Part shown: piece by piece, positions 33,584 through 44,312 of the stretch
Position numbering within the stretch: position 1 is the first letter of the stretch
Layout: every line of letters begins with the position of its first letter
DNA from: Dysidea avara
Taxonomy: Eukaryota > Porifera > Demospongiae > Dictyoceratida > Dysideidae
Assembly: GCF_963678975.1 (NCBI RefSeq)
Contig: NC_089285.1
Location: forward strand, 8,418,694 to 8,482,693
DNA length: 64,000 bases
Direction: 5' to 3'
Translations under genes and position numbers: made by a program
Notes under the pieces: model-generated
The model's input: only the letters and a program-made list of their open reading frames with translations
Database searches by the model: none
What the model was told of the DNA's origin: nothing

Positions 33584-34227
33584 AGAAGAATGGAACTGGC
33601 TGTACAATTGTAAACAGCGTGGATGACAATAAGGTCAGTAGCACTGAAATGAAATTACCTAGTACTATTACTTTTGAATAGGTTACAGAAAATGCAAAAA
33701 ATTCAACCTTCAATAATAGGGAAATCAAGCATATTATTGGAGATGGCAATTGTTTGTTTCGCTGTTTATCACAACATCTTTTCAACAACCAAGATCAACA
33801 TCTAATTTTGCGCCAGCTAATATGTGGTTTTGAAATGCTAAATGCAACCATATTTAAAGTATATCTCACACCTAACCAAAGTCAATCTATCCACGACCAT
33901 GTAAAATTACTGTCAAATAACAACTCTTGGGGAACACAGGTGGAGCTAATTGCTGCAGCAACTTACTTTCAAGTCCCAATTTTTGTTTACGAATATTCAT
34001 CTAGAAGCAGAACAGGAAAATGGACATGTGTTAAGCCTCTCAATAATAAGAAACATTTACGTTTTAATGTTTCCAACACTTCTCCTGAACAATTTAATGT
34101 GCCCAGTCATTTTGAACTATACCACACAGAAGATCTTCACTATGACTGCATTGTGTCTAAGGATACTGGATTTGTTCCTACCATACCTCCTTCCATTAAC
34201 ATAACAGAATCTTGGCTGGATATATAA
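33584..34227 (+). CDS. OTU-domain cysteine protease exon(s) of the MULE
   Basis: A small exon 33586-33632 (KNGTGCTIVNSVDDNK) and a large one from 33682 after TTGAATAG. The catalytic loop is HIIGDGNCLFRCLSQHLF (Asp and Cys of the OTU triad). The central helix block is WGTQVELIAAATYFQVPIFV. The His region is HFELYHTEDLHYDCI. OTU proteases cleave ubiquitin or related linkages, and OTU genes recur in transposons and viruses. Length and motif order fit a complete domain with a short C-terminal tail ending SWLDI. The catalytic triad looks intact, the frame is open to a TAA at 34227, and it is the last gene in the MULE. Confidence 0.87.
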
Positions 34228-34997
34228 GTGCTATGACTAGAGTTATATAGGCTAAGTTGTTATACGTGTCATACTTGTAAATTTGGTACTTCATGGTTTG
34301 TTAATGTATATGGTAAAAATTATCGTCATTACAGAATCCATATGATATGAGATTTAGTAGTCTGATGGCCCTGTGCTACATATGGCACTGAAGCATGATG
34401 CTACTACACAGCTTGAGGGTTACAATTTAGTTGTGACATGACTATAAGAAGTAATTACAATCACCCGTTACCTTAAGGGACTAAACTTAGTGATACACAA
34501 AATTTAGCAATTATGTACATTGGCAAAATTAGTGCATACAAAATTTAGCAATTTTATGCAGTAGTGAATTGATGTAATTAATTCACCATACACAATTAGG
34601 AGGTTTAGCGTGTACTAAATTTAGTGAAAAAACCAAATTGCTAAAATCGTTAACATGGCTAATTTAGTCACCTTAAGGTTATTCAGATATAATATTAGCA
34701 CTCCATCTTCACAAGTCAATGATACAGGTAAGTATGTAATTTTCATGTTTTGTTACATGTAAGAAACAAATATATATTATAAAGTACACAGCACTGCATA
34801 GTAGGATTATAAACCCAAAATGTGATTCTGATACCATGTGTAGATCTACCACTGACAGTGGCAGACTTTCTGTGTTTATTACGTGAATGCTATCCCACTA
34901 GGGACCTGTGAGACTGAGGCAAAGCCTGTGATACAGGGAGTCAGAAATGTAACTAAAACGTAAAGAATGCAGGAACCAGACTTGATCAATGCATACA
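34228..34997. other. MULE 3' non-coding DNA
   Basis: No gene. 34490-34680 contains short inverted AAATTTAGCAATT-type words resembling a degraded TIR element. Confidence 0.4.
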
Positions 34998-35122
34998 CTT
35001 GCAGTATTGGGACAATTACTTTTTAAAAGTAACTGATTACATATCACATATTACTTGCAACTGAACTATTTAGTTACAGGTACATATTATATTACCCACA
35101 TAATAAAATAACTATAATAATA
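34998..35122. repeat. fragment of the 3918-4433 hAT-type family
   Basis: GTATTGGGACAATTACTTTT and the following AAAGTAACTGATTACATAT / ACTGAACTATTTAGTTACA sequence match the left third of 3918-4433. The right end is missing. Confidence 0.75.
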
Positions 35123-37197
35123 TATGTGACCGTCTCAGCAAAAAGCCAACTTGTTCGCACAAGCATGCATATTGAGAAAATTGAAATTTAAAAACAATTT
35201 GTAAAATTTTGCATGCTGCAAAAAAAGCTACGCAATTTTTTATCGGGCCAGTACCAAAAGACGCAAGACTCAAATTGATTAAAACTATGCACCATCTTAT
35301 TCGCTTGTTCATGGAGAGTTCGAAAATCTTTGTTTCGTTTCTCTAGCTCCAACAGTATGTGTGTCAAATGCATTTGTTTACGATGCAGTAAACGTGAGCA
35401 ATATTGTCATCGTTTCTTCTACCAAACCGCCTTCATATCCATATGTGCAAGTATATACAGGGCTAATACTATACTTTGGCTGATGTGCTAATCCATGGTG
35501 TACATTTTAAGCCAAATTGCAACATTGTAGACTAATCCAAACAGAAGTTATGGCTGCGAATGTAAGCGCCTGTAGTTTATTTTCAGTATAGTAGCTTTAC
35601 AAATCGATTATCTTGCTCTTCCTACTGTCTAGCACTATAATTTCAAAACTATACACTGGCCCATTCCTTGGACACTGCAGATATTGCTGAGTGATTTTTG
35701 ACTAGGCAACATAGAAATAAAAGGGAGGAAGCCTACTCTTACAGATATATATTGCATGAGTGTCAGTTTAACTTGTCAATAACATATGAGTGAAATGGTC
35801 TTCTGTAGCATGGAAATCATGCTCTACAATTCCACTACTCCACTGAAGGATTTGCAAAATGTTTGGACTCCAAATATTGGTACATGTGGTGACTGCAAAT
35901 CACACCACTCCAAGCTAGTTAACATGAACACTCACAATGTGGTTTTCTTATTAGGCGCATTCACTTAAAAACATAGATTAATAATAAAAAGTAATTTGGC
36001 TAGTTCTGTTAAGTGTTTATTATAAGCATATGCCAAACTCTACAGTATCACCGGTTTAGCTATTTATTGTGCACAGGATACGTGCAATGGCTATAGCCTT
36101 CCCATAAGCTCATTGTGTATGCAGTATACATTAATTTCGCAAATAGAATTGCACATATCAAAACATTTGTCAACTTTTACCGTACATTAAAAAATCTGTA
36201 ACATACAATAGACGCAAAAATGACACCGTTCTATTAAACATGGCGCCATACCTTCCGCATACTTAAATTTTCAGAGGTCTGGTATGGCTCATCAGAATCC
36301 TTGATCAATGGTGAATCGAGTGATATATAGGAGTTTGTGAAGTGACTAAGAGAAAAGGCAGGATAGAGCCTTGTGTCACCAAATTACGCATTCAGATACG
36401 TAATAAAAGAGCAGGAAAAACCTGTTTTCTTTCGTATGTTTTATAATGTAACCCAGTACAATAGTTGGTTAGACACTTACTTCAGACAGATTCTTAATCA
36501 GCACGTAGAATGATACCAAATTTGGTTGAGGGTAACAGGTTACTTTTAGGGTAACAGGTTAAATTTTTTCTATAATGTCCTGTAGAGATTATGGGTGCTA
36601 ATGCTTGCATTTTTGTATTTAGTACAAAATGCATGTATTTTACAAAAGGCAAAAAATGATGGATGTCGACAAGGTTTTCAACCAACTGGTTTGACTAAGC
36701 TAAGACTACCAAAATGACATGGAGTTGATTTTTAGTTGTTATGATACATAATTCATAAGAGCTAATAGCAAAACTTGATGTTATGTAAAATTTTATTTTG
36801 ACTAGTTCGGTTTACAATCCCCAATAGCAAGTTTTGATATGAGTTTTTCACTGATACATAGGATATCAAGGATTAACTAGTTAAACTGTCAGGACAAACC
36901 GTGTATTAGCACTAGGTGACCCAATGTCTAGCCACGGGTAAACACACTATTAACACGTGTATGTAACAATATCTTGTACAAAGTAAACAGAGCTAAAAGT
37001 GCATCTAACCATAGATTATAATCTATGATCTAACCGAAAGTCAAACTGAGGGATCCTGACTACAAGGGTAGGCCCAGACTTGACACATACAAGACTAGGT
37101 ACATAGTTAGTATATAACATGCCACACTTACACGTATTGGCTTCATTGTTCATTCCTAGGGAGGTAACGCAGATGGCCTGGTCATCTTCTTGGTAAT
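35123..37197. other. MULE 3' region, repeats only
   Basis: A TGTGACCGTCTCAGC-ended repeat occupies about 35122-35720. The rest to the right inverted repeat is AT-rich with no supported gene. A perfect TATAGATTATAATCTATGA-like short palindrome lies near 37012. Confidence 0.4.
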
Positions 37198-37660
37198 CTT
37201 AATGTTTCGCGCAACAAGTCACGTGATTGCATCAGATCTCCGACGAATAGACCTACCCCTTTGGCTGTGTTCATCATATTAACTTCAAAAAAAGCTCAGA
37301 GTGCTCACTATTTAGAGGCGAATAATTTGATATACAAGATTATGTGATGCGGTTTTAAAAAACTAAAATGGCAGACTGTTTTTATTGATTGTGTCACGAA
37401 GAAATCGATCGCGTGTAGGTGTTTGAAACTCACCTTAGTGCTTTTAAGACATTGGTTCTACACTTTGGTAAGTTAGATAATGTTGTTTATTATTGTCAGG
37501 CAAGTCTTTTAGTATAATTTGTTATACAATTGAGCACTTGTAGGGGCTTTGTCAATGCTATAAACTTATTATATTTTTTAAAAACACTAAATGCGCAATA
37601 ATCATAAAACGTGCGGGCGTTCAGGGTAGACTATGCACACAATTTTTGGTCCTTAAAGGG

Positions 37661-37745
37661 TTAATGGTTTTAGAAACCATGCGAAGCAAGGTTTTTTAAA
37701 ACACAAAGAGCTGAGGGCGTGCTTCCTAACTGACTTAGAAAATGC
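37661..37745. repeat. right part of the hairpin repeat split by the TTAA element
   Basis: TTAATGGTTTTAGAAACC ... AAGGTTTTTTAAAACAC ... TTCCTAACTGACTTAGAAAA matches the copies at 43180-43270, 44210-44300 and 49560-49650. Confidence 0.85.
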
Positions 37746-38560
37746 AGCATTATACATACATATATATATCAAGACACACGGTAGTGTGTCGTGCGGCCCA
37801 AGAAGCCGGCGCGTAACACCCGTGAGTATATTGACAGGAAGAAAGAAAACGCAATTTTCGCACCTCCGTAGCTCTGTGCTTCCTTGATGAAACAAGACGA
37901 TTTTTGCTGTGGACATGCCCCCCAACTGCAGCACTCCACATTCCAAATTTGAGCGAAATCGCTTCGCGCGTTCCCGAGATATGCGACTTCAAAAATTGGC
38001 TCAGTTTCTTCGTTTTTTTTTTCTTCTTCTTCTTCTTCTTCTTATTTTTCTTTTTCTTGTCGCACACTTACAAAAACTGCTATAAAACTCGCACGCCATA
38101 TCCGATTGCCTTGAAATTTGGCACACAGAAGGGGGATATAAAGGCGCATCTCGGTACCAACTTTGGCTGGAATACGATAAACAGGCAAAGAGTTATGAGC
38201 GATTATTCACGAAAATTAACACCAATATGTTGTCACGCCTACAGGGTAAACCGCGTATGGGAAGAAGCTGAAAATCGGTGGGTGAATAGGTTAACTATTG
38301 AACCTCAAACCTTTTGTGGTTTGAAAGAAATCGAGCTAAAAACCAGGAAGATACAACGAAAAAACCAACAGTGTGTAACAATTACGCAATCGAGATTAGC
38401 TAATAAAAAACGACTGCTTGCCACGCCTACCAGGTAAACCGCTTGGGGTGATGCTTTGAAAATCGCTGTACAGATGGAGTTATCATCTTAGAAAGGCTCT
38501 TCAATGGTGTAGAAGAATCAGACTTAAAGCCACGGAGTTATAACATGAAATCCAACTTAG
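37746..38560 (+). repeat. left flank of the satellite composite, coding-like
   Basis: A plus frame is open from 37904 to 38437, through a CTT-rich tract (38015-38060), with LSHTYKNCYKTRTPYPIALK and GTQKGDIKAHLGTNFGW. I recognise no protein family. A 19-bp word, ATTGCCTTGAAATTTGG, recurs inverted at about 42370-42388 on the far side of the satellite. So it may be the arm of one large composite element (37.75-42.5 kb). Confidence 0.4.
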
Positions 38561-38573
38561 TGTAGCAAGTGTG

Positions 38574-38640
38574 AGATCGAGATACTCTAATAGAGCAGTC
38601 ATCCTAATAGAGCAGTCATCCTAATAGAGCAGTCACCCGA
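38574..38640. repeat. TAATAGAGCAGTCA short tandem repeat
   Basis: GATACTCTAATAGAGCAGTC followed by two more CTAATAGAGCAGTCA units. The same motif appears near 54834, 54870, 57250 (inverted) and 57483. Confidence 0.8.
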
Positions 38641-41600
38641 AGAGAATTCAAGAGATCAGCTAGAAACAAGTAACCTGTATAGAGATCAGCTACAAACAAG
38701 CCACCCTGTAGAGAGATCAGCCACAAACAATTCACCCTGTAGAGAGATCAGCTAGAAGAAGTTACCTTGTAGGGAATTCATGCAACTATAGAAAGAGATA
38801 ATTCAGCTAGAAGAAATCACCTTGTAGAGTTCAGCTACAAAGAAACCACAATGTAGAGAGTTCAGATACAAAGAAACCACCATGTAGAGAATTCGTTTAC
38901 AAACAAGTCACCCTATAGAAAGATCAGCTAGAAGAAGTTACCTCGTAGAGAGTTCAGTTACAAAGAAACCACCATGTAGAGAATTCATTTACAAACTAGT
39001 GACCCTGTAGAGACATCAGCTAGAAGAAGTTACCTTGTAAAGAGTTCAGCTACATAGAAACCATTCTGTAAAGAGCTCAGCTACAAACAAATCACCCTGT
39101 AGAGAGATCAGCTAGAAGAAGTTACCTTGTTGATAGTTCAGCTACAAAGAAACCATCATGTAGAGAGTTCAGCTACAAACAAATCTCCCTGTAGAGAGAT
39201 CAGCTAGAAGAAGTTACCTTGTAGAGAGTTCAGCTTCAAACAAATCACCCTGTAGAAAGATCAGCTAGAAGAGGTCACCTTGTAGAGAGTTCAGTTACAA
39301 AAAAACCACCATGTAGAGAGCTCAGCTACAAACCAGTGACCTTGTAGAGACTTCAGCTAGAAGAAGTTACCTTGTAGATAGTTCAGCTACAAAGAAACCA
39401 TTCTTTAAAGAGCTCAGCTGCAAACAAATCACCTGTAAAGAATTCAGCTACAAATAAATCACCCTGTAGAAAGATGAGCTAGAAAAAGTTACCTTGTAGA
39501 GGGTTCAGTTACAAAGAAACCACCATGTAGAGAATTCAGCTACAAACTAGTGACCCTGTAAAGACATCAGCTAGAAGAAGTTACCTTGAGAGAGTTCAGC
39601 TACAAAGAAACCATTATTTAAAGAGCTCAGCTGCAAACAAATCACCTATATAGAATTCAGCTACAAACAAATCACCATGTAGAGAGATCAGCTAGAAGAA
39701 GTTAACTTGTAGAGAGTTCAGCTACAAACAAATCACCCTGTATAGAGATCAGCTAGAAGAAGTTACCTTGTAGAGAGTTCAGCTACAAAGAAACCACCAT
39801 GTAGAGAGTTCAGCTGCAAAGAAATCACCCTGTATAAAATTCTGCCACGAACAAATTGCCCTGTAGAAAGATCAGTTAGAAGAAGTTACCTTGTAGAGAG
39901 TTCAGCTACAAAGAAACCATTCTGTAAACAGCTCAGCTGCAAACAAATCACCTGTACAGAATTCAGCTACAAACAAATCACCCTGTAGAGAGATCAACTA
40001 GAAGAAATTACTTTGTAGAGAGTTCAGCTACAAAGAAACCACCATGTAGAGAGTTCAGCTGCAAACAAATCACCCTGTAGAAAATACAGCCACAAACAAA
40101 TTGCCCTGTAGAAAGATCAGTTAGATGAAGTTACCTTTTAGAGAGTTCAGCTACAAAGAAACCACCCTGTAGAGAGATCAGCTAGAAGAAGTTACCTTGT
40201 AGATCGTTCAGCTACAAACAAATCACCCTGTAGAGAGATCAGCTAGAAGAAGTTACCTTGTAGAGAGTTCAGCTACAAAGAAACCACCATGTAGAGAGTT
40301 CAGCTGCAAAGAAATCACCCTGTAGAAAATTCTGCCACAAACAAATTGCCCTGTATAGAGAGATCAGTTAGAAGAAGTTACCTTTTAGAGAGTTCAGCTA
40401 CAAAGAAACCATTCTGTAAAGAGCTCAGCTGCAAACAAATCACCTGTACAGAATTCAGCTACAAACAAATCACCCTGTAGAGAGATCAGCTAGAAGAAAT
40501 TACCTTGTAGAGAGTGAAGCTACAAACAAATCACCCTATTGAAAAATCAGCTTGTAGAAGTCACCTTGTAGAAAGTTCAGTTACAAAGAAACCATTCTGT
40601 AAAGAGCTCAGCTGCAAACAAATCACCCTGTATGAGAGATCAGCTAGAAGAAGTTAACTTGTAGAGAGTTCAGCTACAAAGAAACTATCATTTAGAAAGT
40701 TCAGCTTCAAACAAATCACCTGTAGAGAGTTCAGCTACAAACAAATCTCCCTGTAGAGAGATCAGCTAGAAGAAGTTACCTTGTAGAGAGTGAAGCTACA
40801 AACAAATCACCCTATTGAAAAATCAGCTAGAAGAAGTCACCTTGTAGAAAGTTCAGTTACAAAGAAACCACCATGTAGAGAGTTCAGCTACAAACTAGCC
40901 ACCTTGTAGAGACATCAGCTAGAAAAGTTACCTTGTAGAGAGTTCAGCTACAAAGAAACCATTCTGTAAAGAGCTCAGCTGCAAACAAATCACCTGTACA
41001 GAATTCAGCTACAAACAAATCACCCTGTAGAGAGATCAGCTAGAAGAAGTTAACTTGTAGAGAGTTCAGCTACAAAGAAACCATCATTTAGAAAGTTCAG
41101 CTTCAAACAAATCACCTGTAGAGAGTTCAGCTACAAACAAATCTCCCTGTAGAGAGATCAGCTAGAAGAAGTTACCTTGTAGAGAGTGAAGCTACAAACA
41201 AATCACCCTATTGAAAAATCAGCTAGAAGAAGTCACCTTGTAGAAAGTTCAGTTACAAAGAAACCACCATGTAGAGAGTTCAGCTACAAACTAGCCACCT
41301 TGTAGAGACATCAGCTAGAAAAGTTACCTTGTAGAGAGTTCAGCTACAAAGAAACCACCCTGTAGAGAGATCAGCTAGAAGAAGTTACCTTGTAGATCGT
41401 TCAGCTACAAACAAATCACCCTGTAGAGAGATCAGCTAGAAGAAGTTACCTTGTAGAGAGTTCAGCTACAAAGAAACCACCATGTAGAGAGTTCAGCTGC
41501 AAAGAAATCACCCTGTAGAAAATTCTGCCACAAACAAATTGCCCTGTATAGAGAGATCAGTTAGAAGAAGTTACCTTTTAGAGAGTTCAGCTACAAAGAA

Positions 41601-42355
41601 ACCATTCTGTAAAGAGCTCAGCTGCAAACAAATCACCTGTACAGAATTCAGCTACAAACAAATCACCCTGTAGAGAGATCAGCTAGAAGAAATTACCTTG
41701 TAGATAGTTCAGCTACAAACAAATCACGCTGTAGAAAGATCAGTTAGAAGAAGTTACTTTGTAGAGAGTTCAGCTACAAAGAAACCATTCTGTAAAGAGC
41801 TCAGCTGCAAACAAATCACCTGTACAGAATTCAGCTACAAACAAATCACCCTGTAGAGAGATCAGCTAGAAGAAATTACATTGTAGATAGTTCAGCTACA
41901 AACAAATCACGCTGTAGAAAGATCAGTTAGAAGAAGTTACTTTGTAGAGAGTTCAGCTACAAAGAAACCATTCTGTAAAGAGCTCAGCTGCAAACAAATC
42001 ACCTGTACAGAATTCAGCTACAAACAAATCACCCTGTAGAGAGATCAGCTAGAAGAAATTACATTGTAGATAGTTCAGCTACAAACAAATCACGCTGTAG
42101 AAAGATCAGTTAGAAGAAGTTACTTTGTAGAGAGTTCAGCTACAAAGAAACCATTTTGTAAAGAGCTCAGCTGCAAACAAATCACCTGTACAGAATTCAG
42201 CTACGAACAAATCACCCTGTAGAGAGATCAGCTAGAAGAAGTTACCTTGTAGATAGTTCAGCTACAAACAAATCTCCCTGTAGAGAGATCAGCTAGAAGA
42301 AATTATCTTGTAGAGAGTTCAGCTACAAAGAAATCATCATGTGGAGAGTTCAGCT
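38640..42355 (+). repeat. 3.7-kb satellite of 30/31-bp units with higher-order structure
   Basis: About 120 units. Three subtypes alternate: GAGAGATCAGCTAGAAGAAG (30 bp unit), one with TACAAAGAAACCACC (31) and one with TACAAACAAATCACC (31). Near 41750-42125 a 183-bp higher-order unit (six monomers) repeats at least three times with few changes. A 1193-bp offset links 40200 to 41393. No coding support. Confidence 0.95.
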
Positions 42356-42588
42356 GCAAAGAAATCACCACTGCCCAAATTTCAAGGCAATAGCTCTTTC
42401 CATTCTGAAGTTATCAATTGTCAAAGTTGGCAAATTGGATGTGTATGGAAGGCCCCTTTTCGCAAATCCGGTCCCATATGTATTATATATAAAATTTGTA
42501 CATTTACTGATAAAATATTTAAAGTACATCTACTTCATCTTTTCTTCTTCCTGTAGTAAAGAAAAAAAACATAGGTTAAAAAAGTCCC
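42356..42588. repeat. right flank of the satellite composite
   Basis: Contains the inverted CCAAATTTCAAGGCAAT word and a CGCAAATCCGGTCCCATATG terminus like those of the TGTGACC-ended elements. Confidence 0.5.
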
Positions 42589-42639
42589 AAAGCTGGCCAT
42601 AGGCCGGCTTTGGGGTATACAAATACAAAAAGAAATGAA
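42589..42639. repeat. hairpin plus ATACAAA tail (LINE/SINE 3' end-like)
   Basis: AAAGCTGGCC-ATA-GGCCGGCTTT is a near-perfect hairpin followed by GGGGTATACAAATACAAAAA. A stem-loop before a short tandem tail is common at 3' ends of non-LTR retroposons. Confidence 0.45.
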
Positions 42640-42960
42640 ATCTAATCCAAAACAGCCAAGCTGTAAAAACAGTGTGCGGCCCTCAGAAAGGCTATGGTGA
42701 AAAAAGATGTGAAATCCAAGGTGGCGGCCAAGAAATGGCTGTGATGGTAGGTTAATGGTAAAAATTTTAATAACGACAATTCAGGTGAATTTTTGTGCCG
42801 CTTCACAAAATTTACCTGAATTGTCATTATTAAAATTTTTACCATTAACCTACCATCACAGCCATTTCTTGGCCGCCACCTTGGATTTCACATCTTTTTT
42901 CACCATAGCCTTTCTGAGGGCCGCACACTGTTTTTACAGCTTGGCTGTTTTGGATTAGAT
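42640..42960. mobile_element. foldback element, 321 bp, near-perfect arms
   Basis: Arms of about 158 bp (ATCTAATCCAAAACAGCCAA ... inverted at the right end) with a loop of about 6-8 bases near 42798-42804. Few mismatches, so it is young. A diverged member of the same family is at 56785-57010. Confidence 0.92.
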
Positions 42961-42961
42961 A

Positions 42962-43285
42962 TATATATATGGTATATATGGTTATATAGGTAGAACCATG
43001 TGACAACGATCAACAAGCTACTGACAGAAGCTGCAATGATTCTTGTACGTAATCATCATGGGAAAGTTCAGATAGCGTAAGGTTTTAGATGTGTTGTTTG
43101 TGACTGTGCATGGTTGTATGTGTAGTTTGTGTGTGTTGTGTGTAATGTGATTATGTATAGGTTAGGAACCTAGACTGAGGCTCTTAATGGCTTTAGAAAC
43201 CGAGCAAAGCAAGGTTTTTTAAAACACAAAGAGCCGAGAGCATGCTTCCTAACTGACTTAGAAAATGCGGGCGTTATATATATAT
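42962..43285. repeat. hairpin repeat family, copy 1
   Basis: Starts in a TA run, then GGTAGAACCATGTGACAACG and AAGCTACTGACAGAAGCTGC. It ends with a long imperfect hairpin (TTAGGAACC ... GAGGCTCTT ... AAGAGCCGAG ... TTCCTAA). Further copies are at 43998-44312 and 49315-49690, with a diverged one at about 50060-50220. Confidence 0.85.
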
Positions 43286-43400
43286 ATGTAATAGTTATAC
43301 CATGGGCAAGAGTGTTTTGCCTAATATATACGCACAAGCCCGAGGGCGAGTGCGTATATACAGGCAAAGCACAAGTGCCCATGGTATAACTAATATGTTC
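43286..43400. repeat. hairpin with CGCAC/GTGCG centre
   Basis: TAGTTATACCATGGGCA at the left and TGCCCATGGTATAACTA at the right are exact complements around about 70 bases. Inside them ATATACGCAC faces GTGCGTATAT. Confidence 0.85.
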
Positions 43401-43446
43401 TACTTTAGCATGTAGACTCACCAAATTGACAAAATCTTTAGTTGCT

Positions 43447-43745
43447 ATACCCTTCTCTTATATAGGGAACCAAGTAAGCTGGGATCGTGAGATTAAATTT
43501 TACCAAACAAACAGTAATTGTGGGATTCAATTTTAATACATCAAACAGTAGTATAATTTTATTATTGCTAATATAGCAATTTTAAGAGACTAGTGTTAAG
43601 TATGTTTTACTTTAATTGTTACATTTACAAAAGTAAAAAACAAACTACTGCTAATGTATTAAAATTGAATCCCACAATCACAGGTTGTTTGGCAGAATTC
43701 AATCCCACAATCGCAGCTTGCTTGATTCCCTATATAAGAGAAGAG
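43447..43745. mobile_element. foldback element, about 300 bp
   Basis: CTTCTCTTATATAGGGAA (43452) faces TTCCCTATATAAGAGAAG (43726). Further inside, TGTGGGATTCAATTTTAATA faces TATTAAAATTGAATCCCACA. Confidence 0.85.
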
Positions 43746-43804
43746 GATAACAGTAAAACATCAAAGAAATCTGATGATTTCTGGATATAGTGTGCACACC
43801 TATT

Positions 43805-43935
43805 ACATATGCAATGTCTCAAGTTAACGAGATAATACGCAGTAGTGCGTGTATCTCGTTAAGGCAGTGTGTAACAAGATATACCCACTGTCTTAACGAG
43901 ATATACGCACTGCGTATATCTCGTTAACATTTTGA
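43805..43935. repeat. nested hairpins with ACGAGATA words
   Basis: AACGAGATA ... TATCTCGTT occurs twice, each around an ATACGCA/TGCGTAT core, and the outer GTTAACGAGATA and TATCTCGTTAAC also pair. Confidence 0.8.
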
Positions 43936-43997
43936 CTCAGTGCAATATGTGATATATATGCACTGGCTTTCCTTTGATCTGAGGTGTGAAAGTGGTA

Positions 43998-44312
43998 CAT
44001 ATATATATGGCTATGTAGGTGGAACCATGTGACAACGATCAACAAGCTACTGACAGAAGCTGCAATGATTCTTGTACGCAATCATCATGGGAAAGTTCAG
44101 ATAGTGTAAGGTTTTAGATGTGTTGTTTGTGACTGTGCATGGTTGTATGTGTAGTTTGTGTGTGTTGTGTGTAATGTGACTATGTATAGGTTAGGAACCT
44201 AGACTGAGGCTCTTAATAGTTTTAGAAACCGAGCAACGCAAGGTTTTTTAAAACACAAAGAGCCGAGAGCATGCTTCCTAACTGACTTAGAAAATGCGGG
44301 CATTATATATAT
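43998..44312. repeat. hairpin repeat family, copy 2
   Basis: Same order as 42962-43285, with an uninterrupted GAGGCTCTTAATAGTTTTAG. Confidence 0.85.

Larger units (their letters stand above)
23245..37258 (+). mobile_element. 14.0-kb Mutator-like element (MULE) with USP, transposase-SWIM, CXXC and OTU genes
   Basis: The first 40 bases (starting GGGTAGGTCTATTCGTCGGA) are repeated perfectly in inverted form at the right end. Similarity continues to about 60 bases, with the left end carrying one extra GATCACGTGA. The flanks are an exact 9-bp duplication CTTTGGCTG at 23236-23244 and 37259-37267; 9 bp is the MULE size. All recognised genes run left to right: USP with repeat tail, MULE transposase with SWIM finger, CXXC finger, OTU protease. 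34.3-37.2 kb is non-coding. Several small elements have inserted into introns and the 3' part, and the transposase frame is disturbed, so this copy is probably inactive though its ends are fresh. Confidence 0.93.
22943..37660. mobile_element. TTAA-flanked TIR element (piggyBac/Kolobok-like MITE) split by the MULE
   Basis: The left end is CTCTTTAAGGACC and the right end GGTCCTTAAAGGG. Both are flanked by TTAA (22939-22942 and 37661-37664), and the surrounding repeat is seen uninterrupted across TTAA at three other places. Removing the nested MULE and one 9-bp duplication leaves about 695 bp, so this is a non-autonomous element. TTAA duplication is used by piggyBac and Kolobok. The family between these two is not decided. 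Confidence 0.8.

Noticed and set aside
22943-37660. Reading the TTAA inverted repeats as the true ends of the multi-gene element
   Set aside because: The 9-bp duplication and 40-bp perfect repeat at 23245 and 37258 define the MULE. The TTAA pair belongs to a 695-bp host element with documented empty sites.
37904-38437. 177-residue plus-strand frame as a confident gene
   Set aside because: It passes through a CTT-rich tract and belongs to a repeat whose partner word lies beyond the satellite. Kept only as repeat with coding-like character.
38640-42355. Regular repeats with spacer-like segments, CRISPR-like at a glance
   Set aside because: Every 30/31-bp unit is a variant of the others with no unique spacers, and the DNA is animal. 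It is a satellite.
42339-42602. Small plus-strand frame after the satellite
   Set aside because: Lies in repeat flank sequence; overlapping frames are equally open.
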